From Streptomyces sp. Sge12 (GTDB lineage Bacteria; Actinomycetota; Actinomycetes; Streptomycetales; Streptomycetaceae), in NCBI RefSeq assembly GCF_002080455.1, contig NZ_CP020555.1, forward strand, positions 2,046,001-2,110,000: a DNA stretch of 64,000 nucleotides. Reading direction: 5' to 3'. The notes under the pieces are model-generated. The model worked only from the letters and a program-made list of their open reading frames with translations, was not told the origin of the DNA and ran no database searches. How positions within the stretch are numbered: position 1 is the first letter of the stretch; the number at the start of each line of letters is the position of its first letter. The position numbers and the translations under genes were made by a program. This document shows positions 8,049 to 19,000 of the stretch, piece after piece.

Positions 8049-9410
8049 TCAGGCCCGGCCGGCGGCGGCTCCCGCGACCTGGACGCTGCGCGCCCCGCCG
8101 AGCTCCCGCTCGGCCCGCCGCAGCACGATCGAGTCGGCGATCTCGCCGCTGCGGACGGCGATGTTCGACAGCAGGGACGAGGACAGGCCGTGGGTGTGCT
8201 CGGTGCCTCCCTGGAGGTAGACGCCGCAGGACAGTCCGGACGCGCTGACGAGCCGGTAGTCGCGCTCCACCCGGGGCCGGCCCGTGTCGTCGCGCAGGAA
8301 CTCCCGGTCGAAGTCGCCGAGCAGACGCGCCGGATCCATGCCCTCGTAGCCGGTGGCGAAGACGAGCGCGTCGACGTCGAGCTCCTGCGGCTCGCTGTCG
8401 AGCATCGCGCCCAGGGTCAGCCGTGTCTCGTTGCCCGTCCGGGCGACGTCGACCACCCGGGTGAGGTTGAGGAAGTGCAGCCGCTTGGCGCCCCGCACCT
8501 CGTCGTCGTACGAGCGCTGGTGCAGGTCGCGGATGACCTCGTCGTCGACCACCGAGTAGTTGGTGTTCCGGTGGTAGTGCCAGAACGCCTCCCGCGCCTG
8601 GTCGGTGCCGAAGTAGTACTCGTCCACCGCGGCCGGGTCGAACACCTGGTTGGCGAAGGGGGTGTCGTCGGCGACGGAGTACCCGTAGGAGGGGAGGATC
8701 GCCGAGACCCGCGCGTGCGGGAGCATGTCGTACAGGAACCGGGTGATCTCGGCCGCGCTCTGGCCGGCTCCGACCACCGCCACGCTCTTGAGCTCGTGCG
8801 GGTCCAGGCCGCGGAACCGCTCCAGGAACTCGGAGCTGTGCCAGACCCGTTCGTCGCGGGCCACGCCCGTGGGCATGCGCGGAACCAGCCCCGTCGAGAT
8901 GACCACGTTGCGCGCCCCGACCCGGCGGACACCGCCCGAGGCCTCACGGACGTCGAGCTGCAGGCACTCGGTGGCTCCGGGGCCGGCTTCCTCCGCGCGC
9001 CGGATCGCGGTGACCTCGGAGCCGTAGGAGACCTGGTCCGTCAGGCTCGACGCCGCCCATTCCAGGTACTGGTGGAATTCCTGGCGCGTCGGGAAGAAGT
9101 CCTGGTTGTTGACGAACTGCACCAGTCGGCCCGCTGCGTGCAGATACGATACGAAACTGAACCGGGACACCGGATTGCGGAAAGTGGCCAGGTCCTTCAG
9201 GAACGAAATCTGCATGGTCGTCGACGGCAGCAGCATGTTGCGGTGCCAGCCGAACGAGGCCTGCCGTTCGAAGAACGCGGCCTTGACCGGGTGCTCCGGA
9301 ACATTGGCCCGGTGCTCTTCCAGTGCGATCGCGAGCGACAGGTTGGACGGGCCGAAGCCGATGCCGACCACGTCGTATATCTCGTGCTCATGCGTACCCG
9401 TTGTACCCAT
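8049..9410 (-). CDS. L-ornithine N5-monooxygenase (KtzI/SidA type)
   Basis: The 453-aa flavoprotein belongs to the lysine N6/ornithine N5-hydroxylases. The FAD motif VVGIGFGPSNLSLAIAL is at the N-terminus, followed by the family stretch FGWHRNMLLPSTTMQISFLK; the NADPH motif VVGAGQSAAEI is near residue 215, and FATGYE near residue 360. The predicted reaction is O2- and NADPH-dependent N5-hydroxylation of L-ornithine. The ATG at 9410 has GGGAG 8 nt upstream; a TTG two codons earlier is less likely. No hydroxamate acylase or formyltransferase is nearby. A KtzT-type gene is divergent from it, so N5-hydroxyornithine is probably turned into piperazate rather than into a hydroxamate siderophore. Confidence 0.93.
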   Translation of the reverse strand: MGTTGTHEHEIYDVVGIGFGPSNLSLAIALEEHRANVPEHPVKAAFFERQASFGWHRNMLLPSTTMQISFLKDLATFRNPVSRFSFVSYLHAAGRLVQFVNNQDFFPTRQEFHQYLEWAASSLTDQVSYGSEVTAIRRAEEAGPGATECLQLDVREASGGVRRVGARNVVISTGLVPRMPTGVARDERVWHSSEFLERFRGLDPHELKSVAVVGAGQSAAEITRFLYDMLPHARVSAILPSYGYSVADDTPFANQVFDPAAVDEYYFGTDQAREAFWHYHRNTNYSVVDDEVIRDLHQRSYDDEVRGAKRLHFLNLTRVVDVARTGNETRLTLGAMLDSEPQELDVDALVFATGYEGMDPARLLGDFDREFLRDDTGRPRVERDYRLVSASGLSCGVYLQGGTEHTHGLSSSLLSNIAVRSGEIADSIVLRRAERELGGARSVQVAGAAAGRA

Positions 9411-9644
9411 AGACAATTCTCCCGCTAGCGTCTTGGAATCTCGACCGGTGATCCGGGAGACCTTTATTCAGTATTGCGCCGCAGAACGTCCCGGCGCCAA
9501 CCTGAAAGCGCCGGGAAGGCAATTCGAGCGACCCCGGTACGGGCCGATGAGTGAATATCGGTGTCCGGCCGACAGGACAGCGGTACGGTCGGTCCGGATT
9601 TCCATGTCCTGGCGCTCCGCGCCGACCGAAAGGGTGAATTCCGG
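9411..9644. promoter_or_regulatory. Divergent promoter, ornithine hydroxylase / piperazate synthase
   Basis: The 234-bp spacer holds promoters for both piperazate genes, which suggests co-regulation. It is less GC-rich than its surroundings. No repeat strong enough to call an operator was seen. Confidence 0.45.
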
Positions 9645-10295
9645 ATGTTCGTCCCCAGTAATTACCGCGAACCGGACAGTTCGTGGATGACCGATCTGAT
9701 ACGCGATAATCCGCTGGCCCTGGCCGTGATCAACGGGACGGCGGAGGACGGCCCGTTCGCGACCCATCTGCCGGTCATCACGGACCCGCAGGCCCCCGAT
9801 GAATGGGCGCCCGACCTCTCCGGAGGAAAACTGCTCGGCCATATGAACAGGGCCAATCCGCACTGGGCTGCGATCGAGAACGGCAGCGTCATCCTGCTGA
9901 CCTTCACCGGCCCGCATTCCTATGTCTCGCCGACGGTGTACGAGAAGTCGCCGGCCGCGCCGACCTGGAACTTCACCTCCGTGCACGTGCGCGGAGTGGT
10001 GGAGAAGATCGACTCGATCGAGGAGACCATGGGCGTGGTGCAGGCCACCGTCGCGGCCTTCGAGGGCTCGAAGTTCGGCACCGGCTGGGACATGAGCGAG
10101 TCGATCGGCTACTTCCGGCAGATCGTGCCCGCGGTCGGCGCCTTCCGGGTCACCGTCTCCGGGGCCGAGGGCATGTTCAAGCTCAGCCAGGAGCAGCCCG
10201 GCGCGGTACGCGGCCGCGTACTGGACTCGTTCACCGGGAGCGGGTGCACCCGGCAGCGCGAGACGGCCGACCTCATGCGCCAGCTGCCCGCCTGA
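9645..10295 (+). CDS. Piperazate synthase candidate (KtzT type, PaiB fold)
   Basis: The 216-aa protein starts with MFVPSNYREPD and contains ATHLPVI, GHMNRANPHW and the FTGPHSYVSPTVY stretch typical of the PaiB / 'FMN-binding negative regulator' split-barrel family. Length and start fit KtzT, a haem enzyme from the kutzneride pathway that closes the N-N bond of N5-hydroxyornithine to give piperazate. Family membership alone cannot separate an enzyme from a regulator. The assignment rests on the adjacent divergent ornithine N5-hydroxylase, the argB copy and an NRPS A domain with a piperazate-like code about 48 kb away. The conserved histidines in the motifs above are candidate haem ligands. It converges with the LmbU-type gene. 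Confidence 0.85.
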   Translation: MFVPSNYREPDSSWMTDLIRDNPLALAVINGTAEDGPFATHLPVITDPQAPDEWAPDLSGGKLLGHMNRANPHWAAIENGSVILLTFTGPHSYVSPTVYEKSPAAPTWNFTSVHVRGVVEKIDSIEETMGVVQATVAAFEGSKFGTGWDMSESIGYFRQIVPAVGAFRVTVSGAEGMFKLSQEQPGAVRGRVLDSFTGSGCTRQRETADLMRQLPA

Positions 10296-10326
10296 TCCGC
10301 CGGGCGGCGCGCGGCGCCCGACGGAC

Positions 10327-10363
10327 TTCAGGGCCCCACTCCGGAGGGAGTGCGGGCCCTGAA
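10327..10363. terminator. Hairpin between convergent genes
   Basis: TTCAGGGCCC near 10327 pairs with GGGCCCTGAA ending at 10363, and the inner ACTCC/GGAGT extends the stem after a small bulge. It lies between the stops of the piperazate synthase-like and LmbU-like genes. Confidence 0.7.
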
Positions 10364-10402
10364 AGAACCTCCGACGGCGGCGGGGCTCCGACGGCCGCGG
10401 GA

Positions 10403-11215
10403 TCAGGCCTCGATGGCCAGCCGCCGGCCGGCGCCGGCCGCGTCCGAAGGCCCTTTGACCGCCTCCGGCTCCCCCACTTCATCCGTTTCCGACGCGCCCT
10501 GCTCCGCGGACGCGTCCCGGGGTTCGCCCGGGTCCTCGCGTTCCCCCAGCCGCTCCAGCTCCGCCAGGGCCTGCTTGGCCGCGCTGTCCAGGGTCACCAG
10601 TACCCAGCGCTCGAAGTCGACCCCGGCCCGCTCCGCCGCCTTGTGCCACCACTGGAGCCGGCTGCCCGGTACCTCCAGCCGACGCGTCGGCTCGGCGGGC
10701 AGCCTGACCTGCGCCTCGTCCTCGCGTGCGGCACGGATGGCGCTGCGCAGCTGCTTGGTGGTCCACTTCCGCGCTTCGGCGCGGTCCAGCCACGACTCCT
10801 GCTCGTCGTGCGGCAGGGAGGCCAGCTCCGCGTGGTGCTGGAAGCTGAGGGCGCCCCGTCGGCGGCTGAAGTCGAACCGCCTGGAGACCCAGGCGTAGTT
10901 GCGCAGGGTCTGGTACTGGAGTCCGGCGGCGCGGATCCCGCGCTGGTAGCGGTCGGTGTAGTGGTCCTTGCCGTACACGAGCCAGTCGCCGAGCCACCAC
11001 GAGGAGGAATCAACAATTCCGGACAGCTGGCGTCCGGCCTTCTCCCAGTCGTCGAAGGACATCCCGGCGGGCATCTGCAGACCGACCTTCGTGGTCAGCA
11101 CCTGCCCGCGGCGCGGATCCTCGCCCATGGGCCTGCGCTGCCGGGGCGCCAGGTCCGGGCCCGTACGGATCTGCCCGATTCTCGATCCCTCGATGTCGCC
11201 GGCCTGAATCGCCAT
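10403..11215 (-). CDS. LmbU-family pathway regulator
   Basis: The 270-aa protein matches the LmbU family of cluster-situated regulators, named after the lincomycin activator. Recognisable blocks are VGLQMPAGMSFDDWEKAG, IVDSSSWWLGDWLVYGKDHY, TDRYQRGIRAAGL, YQTLRNYAWVSRRFDFSRRR, FQHHAELASLP and WTTKQLRSAIRAA. The C-terminal 50 residues are acidic and low in complexity. The ATG at 11215 has GGAGG just upstream. The gene is divergent from the P450/PKS operon across a 509-bp region, so it probably controls polyketide gene expression and possibly itself. The four 11-bp repeats at 11298-11341 lie 83-126 bp upstream of its start. No TTA codon was seen. Confidence 0.9.
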   Translation of the reverse strand: MAIQAGDIEGSRIGQIRTGPDLAPRQRRPMGEDPRRGQVLTTKVGLQMPAGMSFDDWEKAGRQLSGIVDSSSWWLGDWLVYGKDHYTDRYQRGIRAAGLQYQTLRNYAWVSRRFDFSRRRGALSFQHHAELASLPHDEQESWLDRAEARKWTTKQLRSAIRAAREDEAQVRLPAEPTRRLEVPGSRLQWWHKAAERAGVDFERWVLVTLDSAAKQALAELERLGEREDPGEPRDASAEQGASETDEVGEPEAVKGPSDAAGAGRRLAIEA

Positions 11216-11724
11216 CGTGCCTCCATGTGAAGGGGTCCCTCCAGAACAGGTGTGGAGGCTCGCAGCCCGTGCTAAAGGCAGGCCAAAGCGGCCCCGGCGG
11301 AGCCCTGTCGGAGCCCTGTCAGAGCCCTGTCGGAGCCCTTTTCCGGGCAGCCGCCGCGCCGCGCCGGCGCACGGCCCGTCCCGTCGACGGGACACCGCCG
11401 GAGAGCTCGTCGAACAACTGAACAGCCGCCGGTCGTTGTCGGCGTCTTTCTGTTCTCCGCCTCCCGGGCGGGAGGTATGTTCATTCTCGGCCAGAGTTTC
11501 TTCGCTGCGGCACATCTGAATTCTCGAATCGCCGCCGACTCGGCTTGTTCACGAGACGGTCGGAGATAAAGCGGACAGCGGGCCGGGGCACCGCTCCTTT
11601 TCTGTTTCCCGCACATCCGCACACCCGCAGCACGCCACCTCTCCATTCGGCTGATTCGGTATCGATTCCGCCGTACCGGGAGGTCCGGAAATCTGACCGC
11701 CGAACACAACGGGGGAGGACACGC
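11216..11724. promoter_or_regulatory. Divergent control region of regulator and PKS operon
   Basis: This gene-free 509-bp region separates the lmbU-like gene from the P450 that heads the PKS arm. It holds the 11-bp repeat array (separate entry) and a palindrome CCTCCCG-GG-CGGGAGG at about 11459-11474. The part near the P450 is less GC-rich, as expected for a promoter. Confidence 0.55.
11298..11341. repeat. Four tandem 11-bp repeats, candidate activator site
   Basis: CGGAGCCCTGT is repeated with an exact 11-bp period at 11298, 11309, 11320 (one change) and 11331 (one change at the end). Direct repeats with 11-bp phasing are the known layout of SARP-type activator sites in Streptomyces. No SARP gene is in the window, so the binder could be the LmbU-like protein or an off-window regulator. 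Confidence 0.6.
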
Positions 11725-12915
11725 ATGAAGCACCGCAGCGCCGGCCCGCTGGGCCCGCTTCCGGAGTTCCTTGGGCAGTACGTGGCCGCGGAGGGACACA
11801 TTCCGGACGGCATCGACGTCGTCCCGTTCTTCACGCCCGCCGGGGACAAGATGTGGCTGGTGTGCGACTACGCGCTGGCGCGCCGGGTCCTGACCGACAA
11901 GAGGTTCAGCCGGGCCGAGGCGGTCACCGCGCACGCCCCGAAGCTCAACGACGCCCAGCCCGTGCCCAATTCGATGATGAGCATGGACGGCGCCGACCAC
12001 TCGCGGCTGCGCCGCGTCGTCACCAAGGCGTTCACCACCGGCAGGACCACGGCGATGGCACCGGCCATCGAGCGGCTCGCCGACCGGCACCTGGACGCCA
12101 TGGAGGCATCGGGACCGGGCACCGACCTGATCGAGGGTCTTGCCGCGCCGCTGCCGCTGGCCGTCCTGTGCTCGCTGCTGGGGGTCCCGCCCGAGGACAG
12201 CACCCGGTTCCGCGACTGGGTCGAGGTGCTCTTCGACATCTCCGCCAGCACCCCGCAGGAGAAGGCCCGCCGCCGCCTCGAACTCATCGACTACATGGCC
12301 GACCTGATCGACGCGAAGCGCCGGCGGCCCGAGGACGACCTGCTCACCTCCATGATCGAGGCGCACGAGCAGGGCGAGCTGTCCATGGGCGAACTGCTCA
12401 CCATGGGACTCACCCTGCTGATGGCCGGCTACGAGACCGTCGTCGGGCAGCTCGGCCTGTCGGTGCACGCACTGCTGTCCGACCCCGCCGCGTACGCGGA
12501 CCTGCGCGACCGGCCCGAGGAACTGGCGCCGACGGTCGAGGAGCTGCTGCGGCTGACCCCCTCCACCCCCATCAGCTTCCCGCGCGTCGCGGTGGAGCCG
12601 GTGCCGCTCGGCAGTGTCACGGTCCAGGCCGGGGAAGGCGTGATCGTCTCGCTGCTGCACGGGAACCGGGACGGAACGACGTTCACGGACCCTGAGGGGC
12701 TCGACCCGCAGGGACACGACGCCGCGCACCTGACGTTCGGGCACGGCGTGCACCGCTGTCTCGGCGCGCCGCTGGCCCGCCTCCAGGTGCGGATCGTGCT
12801 GGAGCGCCTGGTACGGCGGTTCCCGGCACTGCGGTTGGCCTCCGGCCCCGAGGCGGTGGTCTGGAAGGACGGCCTCGGTACCCGCGGGCTGTCCCGGCTG
12901 CTGGTGGAGTGGTAG
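11725..12915 (+). CDS. Cytochrome P450 at head of PKS operon
   Basis: The 396-aa soluble P450 has the I-helix motif LLMAGYETV, the ExxR helix EELLRL, and the haem-binding loop FGHGVHRCLGAPLAR with the cysteine ligand. The ATG at 11725 follows GGGGGAGG. It precedes the PKS gene by 109 bp on the same strand and is probably the first gene of that operon. It is likely to hydroxylate the polyketide chain or a carrier-bound or released intermediate; the substrate cannot be read from sequence. Redox partners are not encoded nearby. It is clearly different from the other three P450s in the window. Confidence 0.93.
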   Translation: MKHRSAGPLGPLPEFLGQYVAAEGHIPDGIDVVPFFTPAGDKMWLVCDYALARRVLTDKRFSRAEAVTAHAPKLNDAQPVPNSMMSMDGADHSRLRRVVTKAFTTGRTTAMAPAIERLADRHLDAMEASGPGTDLIEGLAAPLPLAVLCSLLGVPPEDSTRFRDWVEVLFDISASTPQEKARRRLELIDYMADLIDAKRRRPEDDLLTSMIEAHEQGELSMGELLTMGLTLLMAGYETVVGQLGLSVHALLSDPAAYADLRDRPEELAPTVEELLRLTPSTPISFPRVAVEPVPLGSVTVQAGEGVIVSLLHGNRDGTTFTDPEGLDPQGHDAAHLTFGHGVHRCLGAPLARLQVRIVLERLVRRFPALRLASGPEAVVWKDGLGTRGLSRLLVEW

Positions 12916-13024
12916 CGGCTCCGCGCAGGCCGGTCGTACAGGCGGGTCGCCTCCCGGGTGTTCCGGGCGTCCCCCATGAAGTGCTGCTTCCTGGAACACC
13001 TTTGGACTTGGAGTGAGGATCCGC

Positions 13025-16000
13025 ATGTCTGTCGAGACCACCCGCCGCGATGCCGAGCCCGTTGCCGTCATCGGGCTGTCCTGCCGCTTCCCGGACGCGC
13101 ACGCCGAAGGCGGCGAGGGCGCCGAGGGTGCCGAGGGCTTCGACGCGGGCTTCTTCGGCATCGCGCCCGACGCGGCCGTGTCGATGGACGCACCCCGGCG
13201 GCTCCTGCTGGAACTGGGCTGGGAGGCGCTGGAACACGCCGGCATCGTGCCGGCCGCACTGCGCGGCGGCGACACCGGGGTCTTCCTCGGCGCGGACGGC
13301 GCGGACAGCACGGAGGCCACGGAGGATGCAGGTCCCGCCGGCGATCTCCGTACCGTACTGGGGCTGAGCGGTCCGGGCCGGACCGTGGCCGACGGCCCGG
13401 CGTCCGCCCTCGCGGCCGTACGCCTGGCGTGCGAGAGCCTGCGCACCGGCCAGAGCGGGATCGCGCTCGCGGGCGGGACCGGGACCCGCACCGGCCGGGC
13501 GCCCGCGGGCGGGGCCGTTCTCGTACTCAAGACCCTGGCGCGGGCCCTGGCCGACGGCGACCGCGTGCGCGGCGTCCTCCCCGAGGGCGGTACGGCCGCG
13601 CCCACCGGGCTCGCCGCACTGGTCGAGGCTCTGGACCCCGCCGCCGCCCGGGTGGCCGCCGGGGACACCGCGAGCCGGCAGGAACGATCCGGCGCCCCGG
13701 CCCCGGCCGCCTTCCGCGGCGGGACGCTCCCCTGGGTGCTCTCCGGCCACACCGTCGCGGCCGAGCGCGCGCAGGCGCAGCGGCTCCTCGCGCAGCTCAC
13801 GTCGAACGCCGAACACCCCGAGCACGCCGAGCACGCCGAGCACGCCGAGCACGCCGACGGCACGGCACGCCCGTTCCCGCTCCCCCGCCCCGGCGACATC
13901 GGCCACTCCCTGGCCACCTCGCGCACCGCCTTCACCCATCGCTCGGTCCTGCTGGCCTCCACCGAGGCGGAGTTCGCCGAGGAGCTGACCGCGCTCGCCG
14001 AGGGCCGCCGCGGCTCCGCCCGCATCAGCGGCACGGCCACCCCCCGCGACCGGGCCGTCTTCGTCTTCCCCGGCCACGGCTCGCAGTGGGCCGGTATGAC
14101 CGCGGACCTGCTCGACACCTCCGACGTGTTCCTCGCCAGCATCCGGGCCACCGCCGAGGCGCTCGCCCCGTACGTCGACTGGTCGCTGGAGGACGTCCTG
14201 CGCGAGGTGCCCGGCGCGCCCGGGCTGGACCGCATCGACGTCATCCAGCCGGCCCTGTTCGCGACCGCGCTCGGCCTCGCCGCCCTCTGGCGCTCCTTCG
14301 GCATCGAACCCGCCGCCGTGGTCGGCCACAGCATCGGCGAGCTCGCCGCGGCCGTCGTCGCGGGCGGGCTGAGTCCGCAGGACGGCGCGCGGGCCGCGGC
14401 GCTGTGGGGCCGGGCGCAGGCCCGGCTCGCGGGCCGCGGCTCCATGCTCTCGGTCCTGCTGCCCCTCGACGAGGTGCGGACGCGCCTCGCGGCATGGGAC
14501 GGGAAGCTGTCCGTGGCCGGGATCAACGGTCCGCGGTCGATCGCCGTGTCCGGCGACGTGGACGCGATCGAGCGCCTCCAGGAGGAGTTGACCGCCGAAG
14601 GGGTACGGGCCCGGCGGGTCGCCATCGACTACGCACCGCACAGCGCCCACATGGACGAGATCCACGAGGAGTTGCTCACCGTCCTCGCCCCGCTGCGCCC
14701 TCGAAAGGGGAGCATCCCCTTCTATTCCGGTCTCACGGGCGCACAGCTCGACACCCGTTCGCTGGACGCCTCGTACTGGTTCCGCAGCCTGCGCGAGGCC
14801 GTGCTGTTCGAGAACGAGATCCGCTGCCTCGCCGATCACGACCTCTTCGTGGAGATCAGCCCCCACCCGGTGATGACCCTGCCCGTCGAGCAGATCCTGG
14901 AGACCACCGACTCCACGGCCCTCGTGGTCGGTTCGCTGCGCCGCGACGCCGACGGCCCGCACCGGTTCCTGACCTCCGTGGCGCAGGCGTACGCGCACGG
15001 CGCCCCGGTGGACTGGAGTCCCGCCTTCCCGGCGGACGCCGCGGTGGTCGACCTGCCGACGTACCCCTTCGGGCGGGACACGCCCGAGGCCGCTCCGGCC
15101 CCCTTCGGGAACGGCGGCGACCCCGAGCGCACGGCCGGGTTCCTGATGGATCTGGTGCGCTCCGAGGTGGCCCTCGTCCTCGGGCGCGGCAAGGGCGCCG
15201 ACATCGACCCGACCCGCTCCTTCACCGATCTCGGCCTGGACTCGGCGACCGCCGTGGAACTGCGCAACCGGCTGGTCGCCGCGACCGGCCTGAAGCTGCC
15301 GACCACCCTGCTGTTCGACCGGCCCACCCCCGAGAAGCTCGTGGCCCGGCTGGCCGAGCTGTCGGGCGTCGTCGCCGCGCACGAACCCGTCTCGCGGGCC
15401 CTCGCCCGCCGGACCCCCGGCTCCGACGAGCCCATCGCGATCGTCTCCATGGCCTGCCGCTTCCCGGGGGGCGTGGCCTCCCCCGAGGACCTGTGGCGGC
15501 TGCTCGTGGAGGAGCGGGACGCGGTCTCCGAGTTCCCCGGCAACCGCGGCTGGGCCCTGGAGACCCTCTTCGACGGCGACCCCGACCGCGCGGGCACCTC
15601 GTACACCCGGCAGGGCGGGTTCCTGCACGACGTCGACCGGTTCGACGCCGAGTTCTTCGGGATCAGCCCGCGCGAGGCCACCGCCATGGACCCGCAGCAG
15701 CGCATGGTGCTCGAAACCGTGTGGGAGGCCGTGGAGCGGGCCGGGATCGATCCGGCCGCCCTGCGCGGCAGCGGCACCGGCGTGTACGTCGGCGCAATGG
15801 CCCAGGACTACGGCCCGCGCCTGCACGAGGCCGGTGAGGGCGTCGGCGGCTACCTGCTGACCGGCACCTACACCAGCGTGGTCTCCGGCCGTGCCTCCTA
15901 CACCCTCGGCCTGGAGGGCCCCGCGGTCACCGTCGACACCGCGTGCTCGGCCTCCCTCGTGGCCCTGCACACGGCTGCGCAGGCGCTGCGGGCCGGGGAG

Positions 16001-19000
16001 TGCGACCTGGCCCTCGCGGGCGGTGTGACCGTGATGGCGAGCCCCGGCATGTTCGTGGAGTTCAGCCGTCAGCGCGGCCTGTCCGTGGACGGGCGCTGCA
16101 AGTCCTTCGCGGAGGCGGCCGACGGCACGGGCTGGGGCGAGGGCGTCGGCATGCTGCTCCTGGAGCGGCTCTCCGACGCGGAGCGGGCCGGGCACGAGGT
16201 GCTCGCCGTGATCCGCGGATCGGCCGTCAACCAGGACGGCGCGAGCAACGGGCTCAGCGCCCCCAACGGCCCTTCCCAGGAACGGGTCATCCGGGAGGCC
16301 CTCGCCGCATCCGGGCTGTCGGCCGCGGACGTGGACGCCGTCGAGGCCCACGGTACGGGCACCCGGCTCGGCGACCCCATCGAGGCGCAGGCCCTGCTGG
16401 CCACCTACGGTCAGGGGCGCGCGGCCGACCGGCCGCTGTACCTGGGCTCGCTGAAGTCCAACATCGGGCACACCCAGGCCGCCGCGGGAGCGGGCGGCGT
16501 CATCAAGATGGTCATGGCGATCCGCAACGGCCTGCTGCCCCGCACCCTGCACGTGGACACCCCGACCTCGCACGTGGACTGGTCGAGCGGCGCGGTCTCG
16601 CTGCTGACCGAGGCCACTCCGTGGCCGGAGACCGACCGGCCCCGGCGGGCCGGCGTGTCCTCCTTCGGCGTCAGCGGCACCAACGCCCACCTGGTGCTGG
16701 AACAGGCGTCCGGGCCCGTGTCCGCGCCGCCGGTGTCCACGCCGGGGTCCGATGCGGACGGGGCTGCCGCCCCCATGGCCTCCGCGACCTCCGTCCCCTT
16801 CGTGCTCTCCGCCAAGAGCGACCGGGCGCTGCGGGCCCAGGCCGGCAGGCTCCTGGACCACCTCCGGGAGAACCCCGGCGTCCGGCTCGCGGACATCGGC
16901 CACTCCCTCGCGCTCGGCCGCGCCCACTTCGACCGGCGGGCCGCCGTGGTCGCCGACGACCTCGCAGGGCTGGAGCAGGGCCTGCGGGCCCTGGCCGACG
17001 GCGCCACCGACCGCGGCCTGGTGACCGGGCAGAGCCGGCCCGCCACCCGCCCCGTCTTCGTCTTCCCCGGTCAGGGCGCGCAGTGGGTGGGCATGGCCGC
17101 CGGGCTGCTGGAGTCCTCCGCCGTGTTCGCGCGCCGGATGGCCGAGTGCGCGGCGGCCCTGGAGCCGCTGGTGGACTGGTCGCTCCTCGACGTCGTACGC
17201 GGGGCGGAAGGAGCCCCCGGCTTCGAGCGCGTGGACGTCGTACAGCCCGTCCTGTGGTCCGTGATGGTGTCCCTGGCCGAGGTCTGGCGCTCGCTGGGCG
17301 TCGAGCCGGCCGCCGTGATCGGCCACTCGCAGGGCGAGATCGCCGCGGCCTGCGTGGCCGGCGTGCTCAGCGTCGAGGACGCGGCCCGCGTGGTGGCGCT
17401 GCGCAGTCGCGCCCTGACCGTGCTGTCGGGCCGGGGCGGCATGATGTCCGTGGCCGAACCGGCCGCATGGGTACGGGAGCGGATCGGGGCCTGGCGGGGC
17501 CGGATCTCCGTCGCCGCGGTCAACGGCCCGGCGCAGACCGTGGTCTCCGGTGACCCGGACGCGCTCCGCGAGTTCCTCGCCCAGTGCAAGGAGGGCGGGT
17601 CGAGGGCCCGACTCGTCGACGTGGACTACGCCTCCCACTCCGCCCATGTCGAGGAACTCGAGGGCGAGTTGGCTCGGATCCTCGACGGCATCGAGGCCCG
17701 TCCGGGCGATGTCCCGGTCTACTCCTCACTGACCGGGGCGCTGCTGCCCGATGCCAAGGTGATGAGCGCCGGGTACTGGTACCAGAACCTGCGCGAGACC
17801 GTGCAGTTCGAGTCGGCCGTCGGCGAACTGCTCGCAGCCGGCCACCACACCTTCATCGAGGTCAGCCCGCATCCGGTGCTGACCATCGGGGTGCAGGCCG
17901 CCCTCGACGAGGCCGGTACGCGCGGCACCGCCCTCGGCACCCTGCGCCGCGACGAGGACGAGGCGAACCGGCTGCTGCTCTCACTCGGCGAGGCGCACTG
18001 CCACGGCGTGGACGTCGACTGGTCCGCCGTGTTCGACGGTACGGGCGCCCGCCGCGTCCCGCTGCCGACGTACGCCTTCCAGCGGACCCGCTTCTGGCTC
18101 GACACCCCGGTCACCGCCGAGGACCCGTCCGGCCTGGGCCTGACGCCGGCCGAGCACCCGCTGCTCGGCGCGATGACCACCCTCGCCGGTGGTGAGGGCG
18201 TGCTCTTCACCGGCCGCGTCTCCCGGCGCACCCACCCCTGGGTCGTCGACCACGCGGTCGTCGGTACGGTCCTGCTGCCGGGTACCGCCCTCGTCGACAT
18301 GGCCGTCGCGGCGGGCGAGCGCTTCGGCCACGACCGGCTCCAGGAACTGGTCCTGGAGGCACCGCTGATCGTCCCCGAGGACGGCGGCATCCACCTCCAG
18401 GTGACCCTCGGCGCCGAGGAGTCGGGCACCCGCTCCGTCACCGTCCACTCCCGCCCGGAAGGCGGCGCGGACGGGGCCGGCGGGGCCGAGGAGGAGTGGA
18501 CCCTGCACGCCTCCGGCCTGCTGACCGCCGGCGAGCAGGCGGTACCGGTTGCCGCGACGACGGCCTGGCCGCCGCAGGGAGCGCGGCCCGTCGCCCTCGA
18601 CGACGCCTACGACCGTCTCGCCGACCGCGGTTACGAGTACGGGCCGGTGTTCCAGGGCCTGGGCCGGGTCTGGCAGTCGGGCGCGGAGCCGTTCGCCGAG
18701 CGCTTCGCGGAGGTCTCCCTCCCCCAGGAGCAGCACGCCGACGCCGCGGTGTTCGCCCTGCACCCGGCGCTCCTCGACGCCGCCCTGCACGCGATGCTCG
18801 TCGGGGACGGCACCGGGCTGACCATCCCGTTCTCCTTCAACGGGGTCACCCTGCACGCCACCGGTGCGACCGCGCTGCGGGTGCACGTGATCCCCGTCGA
18901 CGCCAACAGCGCCTCACTGACGGCCACGGACCCCGACGGGCAGCCCGTCGTGACGATCGACTCCATCACGCTGCGCCCGGCCGGCGACCTCCGGGCGCGC

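Noticed and set aside
8049..9410. Hydroxamate siderophore pathway
   Set aside because: No formyl- or acyltransferase, siderophore transporter or iron-box regulator is nearby, and a KtzT-type gene is adjacent.
9645..10295. Annotating this gene as an FMN-binding transcriptional regulator (PaiB)
   Set aside because: The family name is historical. The neighbouring ornithine N5-hydroxylase and piperazate-type A domain favour a KtzT-like synthase.
11272..17647. Very long - strand frames opposite the P450 and first PKS (11272-14625, 12683-17647)
   Set aside because: They are antisense to conserved catalytic motifs, compositionally biased and without ribosome-binding sites.
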